NCBI GenBank assembly: GCA_022822545.1 | Contig: JAJEBE010000058.1 | Location: 1-64,000, forward strand | Reading direction: 5' to 3' | Source of the DNA: Anaerolineae bacterium | Lineage (GTDB): Bacteria; Chloroflexota; Anaerolineae; Aggregatilineales; Phototrophicaceae | Length of the DNA stretch: 64,000 nucleotides | Shown here: piece by piece, positions 10,271-17,957 of the stretch | How positions within the stretch are numbered: position 1 is the first letter of the stretch | Layout: each line of letters begins with the position of its first letter | Position numbers and translations under genes: made by a program | The notes under the pieces: generated by a model | Databases searched by the model: none | Seen by the model: the letters and a program-made list of their open reading frames with translations, nothing else | Told to the model about the DNA's origin: nothing

Positions 10271-11101
10271 ATGCGCGCGCCGACGACCCGTCAGAAAATC
10301 ATCATCTACGCCCTCATGGCCCTGGTCATGATCTTCTTCGTCGGTCCCATCCTCTGGTTCATCCTGCTCGCCTTCCGCCACCCCAGCGATGCCTACAACC
10401 TGCCGCCGGAAATCATCTTTCAGCCCGACCTCGGCAACTTCATCACCACCTTCGTCGAGCCCGGCAACAACGCCATCCAACTCGTGAACAGCCTGATCGT
10501 CAGCACGGGCGCGACCCTGCTCAGCCTGCCGTTCGCCCTTGCCGCCGCCTACGCCCTCTCGCGTTTCGCCATGCGCGGCAAAGAGTTCATCATGAACTGG
10601 TATATCAGCCTGCTCATCGCCCCGCCCATCGTCTTCGTCATTCCCTACTTCATCCTCATGTCCTGGATTGGCTGGGCCGGCAGCTACCAGGCGATGATCC
10701 TCACCCTGCAAACGCTGGCGATTCCCTTCTCCGTCTGGCTGCTCAAAAGTTTCATGGACGAAGTGCCGATCGATCTGGAAGAAGCCGCCTGGGTTGATGG
10801 CGCCAATCGCTTCGCCGCCTTCTTCCGCATCATCATCCCGCTGGCCTTGCCCGGCATCATTGTCACCTCCATGTTCACATTCGTCTTCAGTTGGAATAAT
10901 GTACTCTTCCCGCTTGTCCTCAGCAAACAGAGCACGACCACGCTCCCCGTCGGCACAATCAGTTTCTTCGCCTCGACCGGCATTTACTGGGGCTATCTCG
11001 CCTCGACCGCCGTCGTCGCCATGCTGCCGCCCATGATCATTTTTTTGCTTCTGGGCCGCTATGTCGTCCGCGGCTTGACCTTCGGCGCAGTGAAAGGATA
11101 A
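10271..11101 (+). CDS. Sugar ABC transporter permease (MalG-like)
   Basis: The 276-residue second permease has six predicted membrane spans, NSLIVSTGATLLSLPFALAA in the core and the EAA loop DLEEAAWVDGANRFAAFFRI. It ends in RYVVRGLTFGAVKG, the typical MalG C-terminus. ATG 10271 follows the previous stop by four bases; a longer frame from 10199 overlaps the first permease and is unlikely. Confidence 0.92.
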   Translation: MRAPTTRQKIIIYALMALVMIFFVGPILWFILLAFRHPSDAYNLPPEIIFQPDLGNFITTFVEPGNNAIQLVNSLIVSTGATLLSLPFALAAAYALSRFAMRGKEFIMNWYISLLIAPPIVFVIPYFILMSWIGWAGSYQAMILTLQTLAIPFSVWLLKSFMDEVPIDLEEAAWVDGANRFAAFFRIIIPLALPGIIVTSMFTFVFSWNNVLFPLVLSKQSTTTLPVGTISFFASTGIYWGYLASTAVVAMLPPMIIFLLLGRYVVRGLTFGAVKG

Positions 11102-11110
11102 AGGCTCATC

Positions 11111-12142
11111 ATGAATAAAACCGGATTCGGCGTCATCGGCACTGGCATCGTCGGCGGCGCCTGGCATGCCCACGTCTATCACCACCTGCCGGCTGCGGAG
11201 TTGGTGGCCGTTTGCGATCTTAACGAAGCGCGGGCCCGCGAGATCGCCGGCCGCTACGGCGCGCCGCAGGTCTATACCGATTACCGCGATCTGCTCGCCC
11301 GCCCCGATATCGCCGCCGTCTCCATCGCCACGCCCGATTTCGCTCATCGAGAGATCGCTGTCGCCGCCGCAAAAGCGGGCAAGCACATCCTGGTTGAGAA
11401 GCCGCTCGCCACCACTGTCGAAGACGCCGACGCCATCCTGCGCGCCGTCGACGAAGCCGGTGTCAAGCTCATGGTCGATTTCCACAATCGCGTCAATCCC
11501 GCCTTCGTGACGACGCGTCAGGCCGTGCTCGATGGCGAGCTGGGCGAACTCAAATACATCTACGCCCGCCTCAGCAATACCACCTGGGTGCCGACGCAAA
11601 TGCTGTCCTGGGCCGGCCAAAGCTCCGCCCTCTGGTTCCTGGCCAGCCACATGCTGGATATGTCCTGCTGGCTGCTGGCTGACAAGCCCGTCCGCGTCTA
11701 TGCCGTCAGCCGCTCGGGGCTGCTGGAAGCCAAGGGCATCAACACCGCCGACTTCCACATCGCCATCGTCGAGTTCGAGCGCGGCGCCGTCGTCACGCTG
11801 GAGAACAGTTGGATCCTGCCCGAGACCGAGCCTAACGTCTTCAACCTCAAGATGGAACTCCTGGGCAGCGACGGCGCCATGTACATCAACACCTCCGACA
11901 ACCGCACGGTCGAGAAATATACGCGCGCCGCCGTCAGCCTGCCCGATACGCTCGGCTTCACCCTCGACGCCAACTCCGCCCGCCTGAGCGGCTTTGTACT
12001 CGAGGCCATCGCCCGCTTCGTCGATGCCGTCGTCGATGACCAAGCGCTGCTGGCCACCGGCGCTGAAGCCGCCCTGGTCACGACTGTGCTCTGCGCCATC
12101 GAAGATTCGGCGCGGACGGGTCAGCCAGTCGAGCTCGCCTGA
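11111..12142 (+). CDS. Gfo/Idh/MocA family NAD(P)-dependent oxidoreductase
   Basis: A 343-residue sugar or inositol dehydrogenase-like enzyme. The N-terminal Rossmann fold shows GVIGTGIVGGAWHA (residues 6-19), the acidic residue after the second strand is CDLNEAR, and the family signature is KHILVEKPLATT. The C-terminal alpha/beta domain contains a conserved FLASHMLDMSCWL segment. It would oxidise or epimerise a cyclic polyol, sugar or sugar acid brought in by the adjacent transporter. Its stop overlaps the kinase start by one base (TGATG). Confidence 0.92.
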   Translation: MNKTGFGVIGTGIVGGAWHAHVYHHLPAAELVAVCDLNEARAREIAGRYGAPQVYTDYRDLLARPDIAAVSIATPDFAHREIAVAAAKAGKHILVEKPLATTVEDADAILRAVDEAGVKLMVDFHNRVNPAFVTTRQAVLDGELGELKYIYARLSNTTWVPTQMLSWAGQSSALWFLASHMLDMSCWLLADKPVRVYAVSRSGLLEAKGINTADFHIAIVEFERGAVVTLENSWILPETEPNVFNLKMELLGSDGAMYINTSDNRTVEKYTRAAVSLPDTLGFTLDANSARLSGFVLEAIARFVDAVVDDQALLATGAEAALVTTVLCAIEDSARTGQPVELA

Positions 12143-13677
12143 TGCAAGACGATCGCCTGCTGCTGGGCATCGACATCGGCACCTCCAGCTCAAAAGGAGT
12201 GCTGGCCGCGCTTGACGGGCGGATCATCGCCGAACACACCGTGCCCCACGACTTTGACATGCCTCAACCCGGCTGGGCGGAGCAAGATGCTGACGCCGTC
12301 TGGTGGCATGACTTCTGCCTCATTTCCCGCGCCCTTTTGCAGAAGGCCGATATCGCTCCCGCCCGCATCGCCGGCGTCGCCCCCAGCGCCATCGCCCCTA
12401 CGATGCTGCCGCTCGACCAGAACTTCCGCCCGCTGCGCCCTGCCATCCTCTACGGCATCGACGCGCGCGCCGGCAGCGAAATCGCCGATCTGACCGAGCA
12501 ACTCGGCGAAGACGCCATCTTCCAGCGGACGGGGCACACATTGTCGGCGCAATCCGTCGGCCCCAAGGCGCTCTGGTATCGCCGCCATCAACCGGCCCTA
12601 TTCGACCGCACGCGCAAGATCGTCACCGCCGCGACCTATCTCGTCTTCCGCTTGACCGACCGCTTCGTCGTCGATAATTATGTCGCGCCCTATTTCACGC
12701 CCTTCTTTGATGTGGGCCGGCTTGCCTGGCACAGGGACTGGGTCGAGCGGGTCTGTCCGCTCGAATGGCTGCCGGAGACCGCTTGGTCAAACGAGCAGGC
12801 GGGCGCGATCACCGCCAAAGCCGCTGCCGAAACCGGCATCCCCGCCGGCACGCCGGTCGCCGTCGGCACGGCTGACGCGCTGGCCGAAGCGGTCGCCGCC
12901 GGCGCAGTTTCAAACGGCGACCTCATGGTCATGTATGGCACGACCCTCTTCCTCATCCAAAGCACCGCGCGATTCCGCCCCCATCGCGACCTCTGGGCAT
13001 CCGCCCATCTGCAGCCCGGCCCGGCCATCCTGGCGGCGGGCATGTCCACATCGGGCGCGCTGCTCCGCTGGTTCCGCGACCAACTCGGCGCGGACGAACG
13101 CGCTGCCGCGGAAGCCGCCGGCGCAAACGCTTTTACAATCCTGGCTCAGCGCGCCGCCGAGACCGCCCCCGGCGCCGACGGGCTCATCACGCTGCCCTAC
13201 TTCAGCGGCGAGCGCAGTCCCATCAACGATGTGCATGCCAAAGGACTCTTCTTCGGCTTGACGCTCAGCCATAGCCGCGCCCAGCTCTACCGCAGTTGTC
13301 TCGAAGGCATCGCCTATGGCCTGCGCCACAACATCGAGACCATGGCGGAAATAGATGCCCAACCGCGGCGTCTTATCGCCATCGGCGGCGGCGCGCAGGA
13401 CCCGCTCTGGCCGCAAATCTGCAGCGATGTGGCAGGCCTGCCGCAAGACATTCCGCAGCAGACCATCGGCGCCGCTTACGGCGATGCCTATATCGCCGGC
13501 ATGGCCGCCGGATTGTTCAGCGATTGGCGCGATCTGCAAGACAACTGGGTCAAAATTGATCGCCGCGTACAACCCAACCACGATGCGAAAGCGATCTACG
13601 AGCGACTCTACCCGGTCTATCGCGATCTCTACCGCGACAATCGCCAACACATGCGCCGCCTTTCGCGGCTGACTTGA
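12142..13677 (+). CDS. FGGY-family carbohydrate kinase (xylulokinase/gluconokinase-like)
   Basis: The 511-residue protein has the FGGY architecture: phosphate-binding DIGTSSSKGVLAALDG at residues 10-25, YGIDARAGSEI in the sugar-binding lobe, a second ATPase lobe with GTADALAEAVAAGAVSNGDL, and IAIGGGAQDPLWPQICSDV near the adenosine site. It would phosphorylate the imported sugar or its ketose after the upstream dehydrogenase acts. The exact sugar cannot be read from sequence. It is the last gene of the locus, ending before a convergent dprA. Confidence 0.92.
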   Translation: MQDDRLLLGIDIGTSSSKGVLAALDGRIIAEHTVPHDFDMPQPGWAEQDADAVWWHDFCLISRALLQKADIAPARIAGVAPSAIAPTMLPLDQNFRPLRPAILYGIDARAGSEIADLTEQLGEDAIFQRTGHTLSAQSVGPKALWYRRHQPALFDRTRKIVTAATYLVFRLTDRFVVDNYVAPYFTPFFDVGRLAWHRDWVERVCPLEWLPETAWSNEQAGAITAKAAAETGIPAGTPVAVGTADALAEAVAAGAVSNGDLMVMYGTTLFLIQSTARFRPHRDLWASAHLQPGPAILAAGMSTSGALLRWFRDQLGADERAAAEAAGANAFTILAQRAAETAPGADGLITLPYFSGERSPINDVHAKGLFFGLTLSHSRAQLYRSCLEGIAYGLRHNIETMAEIDAQPRRLIAIGGGAQDPLWPQICSDVAGLPQDIPQQTIGAAYGDAYIAGMAAGLFSDWRDLQDNWVKIDRRVQPNHDAKAIYERLYPVYRDLYRDNRQHMRRLSRLT

Positions 13678-13753
13678 AAGGCAAAACATCGTCTTCTGGG
13701 CGTCGGCGCAGCGTGAATTTTCACATGACTAACTTGATATTATTTGCGCCTAT

Positions 13754-13783
13754 CCCGGTTGAAGAACCCAGCGCTCTTCCGGG
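13754..13783. terminator. Hairpin between convergent kinase and dprA
   Basis: CCCG-gTT-GAAGA at 13754-13765 pairs with TCTTC-CGGG at 13775-13783, with a small bulge and a nine-base loop. There is no T-tract on either side, so it is at best an imperfect bidirectional terminator in the 136-base convergent gap. Confidence 0.4.
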
Positions 13784-13813
13784 CGTTGCTTTGAGCAGGG
13801 CGGCGGCGATGCT

Positions 13814-14683
13814 TTAGCCAAGCAAGAAGTCAAGCGGATCATCGCGCTTGAGGGCAATGGCGCCGCGCTGTATCAGCGCCTGATTGCCGCTGGCGGGCAG
13901 ATCAAAGGTATAAACCGGGCGGCCTTGCTCGCCCGCGAAGCGCGCCGTGTACATGGCGCCGCCGTCAACGTGAGATTCGACGAGGATCACCGCCTGGCTT
14001 AACCCGCTGATGATGCGATTGCGCGCGACCAGCCGCTGGGCATTGGCGCTCCAAAGCGGGTGCAGCTGGCCAAGCAGCGCGCCGCATTCCTGGACGCGTT
14101 CTGCAAGCTGTCGGTTCGCTTCGGGATAGATATTCAGGATGCCGCTGCCGAGCACGGCGATCGTTCGGCCCGGTCCGGCAAGGGCGCCGGTGTGGGCGGC
14201 GGCATCAATGCCGAGCGCCAAGCCGCTGACGACGCTGTAATCATGGCGGGCCAGTTTTGCCGCCAACTGCAGGGTGATGAAGCGGGCTTCCTTGGTCGGA
14301 TGGCGGGTGCCGACGATGGCGATAGTCTTCGTCCATAACTCGTCAAAGAGCCGGCCGCTGACGAAGAGAATCGGCGGCGCGCCTTCAAGCCCTCGTAGCA
14401 GAGGCGGATAGTCACGGTCTTCCGTTGAGAGTATGGCGACGCCGCGCGCTCGCCAGGCGGCGATTTCTTGCGCGATGCGCTGAAGATCGATGGCTTTGAT
14501 GTCACGCGCGATCGCGGGGCCGACGCCGCGGACTTTTAACAGTTCGGCGCGCGGGGCGGCGAAGACGGCGGCCGGATCTTGATCGAAATGGCTTAACAAG
14601 TTGTCGAGCGTTACCGCGCCGATATGAGGAGACAGGCTCAACGCAATTTTCACGGTTTCCGGACTAGCTTCAATCCTCTTCAT
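13814..14683 (-). CDS. dprA: DNA-processing protein DprA
   Basis: DprA protects incoming single-stranded DNA during transformation and loads RecA. Residues 25-70 hold a helix-hairpin-helix segment (KVRGVGPAIARDI). The Rossmann-like domain shows IAVVGTR-type IAIVGTRHPTKEARF, the GLALGIDAAAHTGAL block, AVLGSGILNIYPEANRQLAE and a basic RNRIISGLSQAVILVE segment. Length (289) is normal for a DprA without the C-terminal winged helix. It overlaps the upstream HTH gene by 14 bases, so both are read from the promoter near 15330-15358. Confidence 0.94.
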   Translation of the reverse strand: MKRIEASPETVKIALSLSPHIGAVTLDNLLSHFDQDPAAVFAAPRAELLKVRGVGPAIARDIKAIDLQRIAQEIAAWRARGVAILSTEDRDYPPLLRGLEGAPPILFVSGRLFDELWTKTIAIVGTRHPTKEARFITLQLAAKLARHDYSVVSGLALGIDAAAHTGALAGPGRTIAVLGSGILNIYPEANRQLAERVQECGALLGQLHPLWSANAQRLVARNRIISGLSQAVILVESHVDGGAMYTARFAGEQGRPVYTFDLPASGNQALIQRGAIALKRDDPLDFLLG

Positions 14684-15296
14684 AGTATTCGACGATGGAG
14701 AGCTGCATGGCGTGCATGAAGGTATTGACCTGGCGCAAGAGAGTTGACCATTCCGACGAGTTGTTGGGCTGCCGCAATTCGGACCAGTTCAGTATCGAAT
14801 TCAAGACGAAGTCGCTGAAGAAATAGAAACCGCGCATGGCCTGCGGCAGGGACAAGCCGTCGGCGATCAAGCGCCTGGCGTAGTCTTTGCCGAGATTGAT
14901 GGCGCTGGCCAAGCTTTCGTCGGGCGCGCCGGCGGCGACGAACAGGCGCAAGGCTTCCAGGACGCGCCGGCCCTGCTCGCGCAGGTGCTGTTTGCTATCG
15001 TCGCTCATGGCGGCGTACCAGGGCGCCGATTCGAGCCGCTCGCTGCCCACTTGCATGCGTGTATGCCCGAGGGCATTCTGCATGATGATCTGCAACTCCA
15101 GCGGTTCGAGATCGGCTTTGGCGCGGGTGTAATTGCGCAAGTCATTGATGTTAAATCGGCGATGGTTGCCGGCGGTGCGGCGAAAAGGCAGCTTGCCGCT
15201 ATCGGCCCAGTTGCGAACTGTGGCCGGATGCACGCCGAGGATTTCGGCAGCATGGCGCAGGCTGACCCACTCGCTTCCCTCGTTTCTTTTGGCCAT
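14670..15296 (-). CDS. MerR/excisionase-type HTH regulator with helical C-terminal domain
   Basis: Residues 9-60 are a MerR/excisionase-like winged HTH (SLRHAAEILGVHPATVRNWA, then GKLPFRRTAGNHRRFNINDL). The remaining 145 residues are helical and include EQGRRVLEALRLFVAAG and GFYFFSDFVLNSIL, resembling the sensor region of RsbR-like or histidine-kinase N-terminal domains. No metal or cofactor motif is visible. Translational coupling with dprA suggests joint regulation of DNA uptake or repair, an inference from position only. Confidence 0.8.
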   Translation of the reverse strand: MAKRNEGSEWVSLRHAAEILGVHPATVRNWADSGKLPFRRTAGNHRRFNINDLRNYTRAKADLEPLELQIIMQNALGHTRMQVGSERLESAPWYAAMSDDSKQHLREQGRRVLEALRLFVAAGAPDESLASAINLGKDYARRLIADGLSLPQAMRGFYFFSDFVLNSILNWSELRQPNNSSEWSTLLRQVNTFMHAMQLSIVEYYEED

Positions 15297-15329
15297 TTAT
15301 CAGTACATATCAACTAGTATTTACACAGT

Positions 15330-15358
15330 AGTATACTTCAATGACAGTCGCCTATCAA
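15330..15358 (-). promoter_or_regulatory. Sigma-70 promoter for the HTH-dprA operon
   Basis: On the minus strand TTGATA (15358-15353), a 17-base spacer and TATACT (15335-15330) form a near-consensus promoter. It would start about 30 bases before the ATG at 15296. The leader contains the palindrome ACTAGT and mirrored AGTATAC/GTACT sequences that could be an autoregulatory site. Confidence 0.8.
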
Positions 15359-15372
15359 CGCGGAGTGGCGGC

Positions 15373-16353
15373 TCAATCGGCGCGCCAGGATGGCGGACGA
15401 TGCCTGAGACGCCAGCGCCAGCCAATTGGATAGCCGATCATCTTGGCCAGATCGCCCAGGACGCGGAGCCAGGGTATGGCGATGATGGCATAGAGCCAGA
15501 GCCCCAAAGACCCCCCGCCGGCGCGCCGGATAAGGGGCCCCAAGCGGCGATATGGTCCCCGCAGATAGATGGCGGCGCCGACCAGACAAAGAGACCACAG
15601 CAGCGGATGAATCCATGCGCCGGCAATCAGGATAGAGGGAAGGAGAACCAGGTAAGCGAGGTAGCGGATGAGGTGGCGCTTAAACCAGAGGTTGGCTTTG
15701 CCATCGCCGCGGGCGTAAAGATAGTATTGCCGGAAGTATTTGCGCGGGGTGGTCCGCGGCCGGAAATAGACCAGCGCCTCCGGCACAAAGGCGAAGGGAC
15801 CGGCAACGCGGCGCAAGCGCAGATCAAAGATCAGATCCTCGCAAAAATCCAGCCATTCAGGATACAAGCCGACCGGCAGAGCGGCCCCTTTGCGAAAGGC
15901 GATACTGCGGCTGCTGGGCAAGAAGTTTTCCGCCTTGATTTCCGCTGCCAGCGGCAGGGTGGTTGCGCCCAAGGCGATCTCGAAGGAGGTCTGGGGATCG
16001 GCGCGAAAGAAGCCGCCGACCACATTTAGCCCCGGCTGCGCCAGAAGCGGGTCGGTGATTTTCTCCAGCCAGTCATCGCTGAGGCGGACGCCGGCATCGG
16101 TCACAGCGATGATGTCGCCGGCGGCGGCCATGATGGCGTGGTTGCGCCCTTGGCTGATGTTGCAGCCCGCCTGGACCAGCAGGCGCAATGGCAGCATGTC
16201 TTGATAGCCGCGGATGATGGCGGCCGTGTCGTCGGTGCTGCCGCCATCCACAATGACGATTTCAGCGGGCGGCCGCGTCTGCCGTTTTATGGATTCCAGC
16301 AGGGGGCGGATATTATCGCCTTCGTTGAGCACAGTGGCGATCAAGCTAATCAT
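15373..16353 (-). CDS. Family 2 glycosyltransferase, membrane-attached
   Basis: The GT-A domain opens the protein: SLIATVLNEGDNIRPLLESI, then DGGSTDDTAAII, an acidic AVTDAGV metal site and a later EDLIFDLRLRR. Residues 235-310 contain about three hydrophobic segments, so the enzyme is anchored in the membrane and probably transfers sugars to a lipid or surface polymer. The 326-residue length fits. It stands alone between the metal operon terminator and the HTH promoter. Confidence 0.9.
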   Translation of the reverse strand: MISLIATVLNEGDNIRPLLESIKRQTRPPAEIVIVDGGSTDDTAAIIRGYQDMLPLRLLVQAGCNISQGRNHAIMAAAGDIIAVTDAGVRLSDDWLEKITDPLLAQPGLNVVGGFFRADPQTSFEIALGATTLPLAAEIKAENFLPSSRSIAFRKGAALPVGLYPEWLDFCEDLIFDLRLRRVAGPFAFVPEALVYFRPRTTPRKYFRQYYLYARGDGKANLWFKRHLIRYLAYLVLLPSILIAGAWIHPLLWSLCLVGAAIYLRGPYRRLGPLIRRAGGGSLGLWLYAIIAIPWLRVLGDLAKMIGYPIGWRWRLRHRPPSWRAD

Positions 16354-16414
16354 GCGGCGGTCTCGCTTAATTGCGGCATGGTTTCATGCTAGTGGCAAAG
16401 TGGATGATGCCAAA

Positions 16415-16430
16415 GGGGGGATTTCCCCCC
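16415..16430 (-). terminator. G6-C6 hairpin after the metal ABC operon
   Basis: GGGGGG-ATTT-CCCCCC at 16415-16430 forms a six-pair stem with a four-base loop, downstream of the last permease gene read on the minus strand. Only a short TTT follows in that direction, so termination may be partial. Confidence 0.5.
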
Positions 16431-16448
16431 GGGCGCCGCGCCGGGCAG

Positions 16449-17957
16449 CTATCCGGAGAGGTCGGGCATGTTATGCGCCTCGAGCATGGTCTTGCGGAAG
16501 GCGTGGACCTGCCGGTCTCCCCGTTCGGTCAAGACAGCGTTGCCGGCAAGGATCCGAACGTAGCCCAGCGCGCGCAGTCGTGTTAAAACGCGGGACATTT
16601 TCTGTTTTGACCAGCGGAAATGCTCATGCAGGCCGGCCACGTTCAACTCGATCTCGTGTGTGGCGGTATGCTGGTGGTTGTGGATATGCGCCAGTACGAC
16701 CTGGTTTTCAAAGACGCGCCGGCGTTTTGCGCGGCGGATCACCGTCGATAGCAAGCCATAACGCGGCGAGAGCAGCCAGGTCAGCAGGAAGAGAATGAAC
16801 ATCATCAGCACCATCGACGCGCTGATGGAGGAATCCCATTTTTCTGGCAGCGCAAGATCAAAGAGGCGGTTCAGGGCAGCGATGCCATCGGCGATGGCGA
16901 TGAGGCCGAAGAGTTGACCGCGGGCCAGGTCATAGCCGAATATGGCGCCGGCCGCGCCGATAAATGGGCTGAGCAAGAGCATCAGCGACAGGCGATCGGT
17001 CAAGAGATAGGCGGCGGCGGGCGGGATGATGAAGAAGGCGATCACGAGTATCGAGCCGACGGCGTCGAATGCGCCAACCGCGACCAGGCTGACGAGGATC
17101 ATCAAGACGTAGTGGAGCGCGCCCGGCCGTAAGCCTAGCGCCTGCGCCAAGCCCGCGTCAAAGGTTGACAGCTTCAATTCCTTGTAGAAGGCAAGGACAA
17201 ACACAAGTGTCAATAACGTCAGCACGAGCATGACTGTGATCGACTTGGGGAAGAATACCAGGGCCGGCTCCCGCTCCAGCAAGCCGGCGCTCCAGGCTTG
17301 CGCGGGCGTGTACTCGCGGCAGTTGCTGCAGATTTCGGTGAAGCGCGCGCGCTCGTCTCGCGGGCTGATGCCAAGCTCGCGGCAGTTGCTGCATCGCCGC
17401 GCGAATTTGGCCGCGTCATGATCGGGACTGATCGTCACTGACTCGCAGTTGGAGAAACAGTGGCTATTGGTATTGGCCCAGGCGAGGCCGATCTCGCCGA
17501 CGAGGACGGCGTCTTCATCCAGATGCGCATCTTCGACATAGCGGGAAACGAGGATGACGGCGATGGCGAATAGCAGCGGAAAAGCCAGGCCCAGGGCTGC
17601 GTCCTGCCTGACCAGCCCGGAACGGTAAAGCATCTCAGTCAGCAGGACGGTGGCCACGCCGGCCAGTGACGCGCCCAGAATGAGCCAAGGCGACGAGGTA
17701 TCTCCCGGCAGGCGGAAGACTTCGGTCATCAGCAGGAAGGCGATCACGATGCCCAGCAGGACGGTGTGGCTGATGGCGTCGCTGGTGAGCGACAGCCCGC
17801 GCAGGAGCAGAAAAGCGCCCAGCAGCGCGCCGCTGACCGCGATCAGACCGCCGACCAGCGCGGCGCTGTTTTGGGGCGAGCGCAGGAAGGCGTTGAGTTC
17901 GTCGCGCGTGACGATGTTCAGCAGAAGTTCGATCAGCCAGCGTTCCAGCGGCATCAT
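16449..17957 (-). CDS. Metal (Mn/Zn/Fe) ABC permease with Cys-repeat insert and winged-helix tail
   Basis: This 502-residue ABC-3 family permease has about eight membrane spans (SAALVGGLIAVSGALLGAF near 32-50, LKLSTFDAGLAQALGLRPG in the conserved loop). Two additions stand out. After the conserved EDAHLDEDAVLVGE segment there is an insert of roughly 60 residues with three Cys pairs, HCFSNC (about 165-170), CSNC (about 189-192) and CSNC (about 210-213), each followed by Glu/Arg-rich sequence and spaced 21-23 residues apart. After the last span, residues from about 405 resemble a DtxR-type winged helix (HATHEIEL-like AGLHEHFRWSKQKMSRVLTR). ATG 17957 overlaps the previous permease by four bases. 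Confidence 0.9.
   Translation of the reverse strand: MMPLERWLIELLLNIVTRDELNAFLRSPQNSAALVGGLIAVSGALLGAFLLLRGLSLTSDAISHTVLLGIVIAFLLMTEVFRLPGDTSSPWLILGASLAGVATVLLTEMLYRSGLVRQDAALGLAFPLLFAIAVILVSRYVEDAHLDEDAVLVGEIGLAWANTNSHCFSNCESVTISPDHDAAKFARRCSNCRELGISPRDERARFTEICSNCREYTPAQAWSAGLLEREPALVFFPKSITVMLVLTLLTLVFVLAFYKELKLSTFDAGLAQALGLRPGALHYVLMILVSLVAVGAFDAVGSILVIAFFIIPPAAAYLLTDRLSLMLLLSPFIGAAGAIFGYDLARGQLFGLIAIADGIAALNRLFDLALPEKWDSSISASMVLMMFILFLLTWLLSPRYGLLSTVIRRAKRRRVFENQVVLAHIHNHQHTATHEIELNVAGLHEHFRWSKQKMSRVLTRLRALGYVRILAGNAVLTERGDRQVHAFRKTMLEAHNMPDLSG
17313..17393 (-). repeat. Exact 18-bp direct repeat in the Cys-rich insert of the permease
   Basis: CTCGCGGCAGTTGCTGCA occurs at 17313-17330 and again at 17376-17393, exactly 63 bases (21 codons) apart and in frame; both copies encode the C-S-N-C-R-E motif. 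A more diverged third copy lies near 17443-17460. This points to tandem duplication of a 21-codon unit. Confidence 0.85.

Noticed and set aside
10241..12193. 650-codon open frame on the minus strand
   Set aside because: It is antisense to a permease, a Gfo/Idh/MocA gene and the start of a kinase gene, all with clear families. Its low-complexity Gly/Asp/Glu-rich translation is typical of a GC-rich shadow frame.
17313..17465. Possible short CRISPR-like array
   Set aside because: The repeats are in frame, encode the C-S-N-C motif and have codon-periodic spacing, so they are a protein repeat and not a CRISPR.
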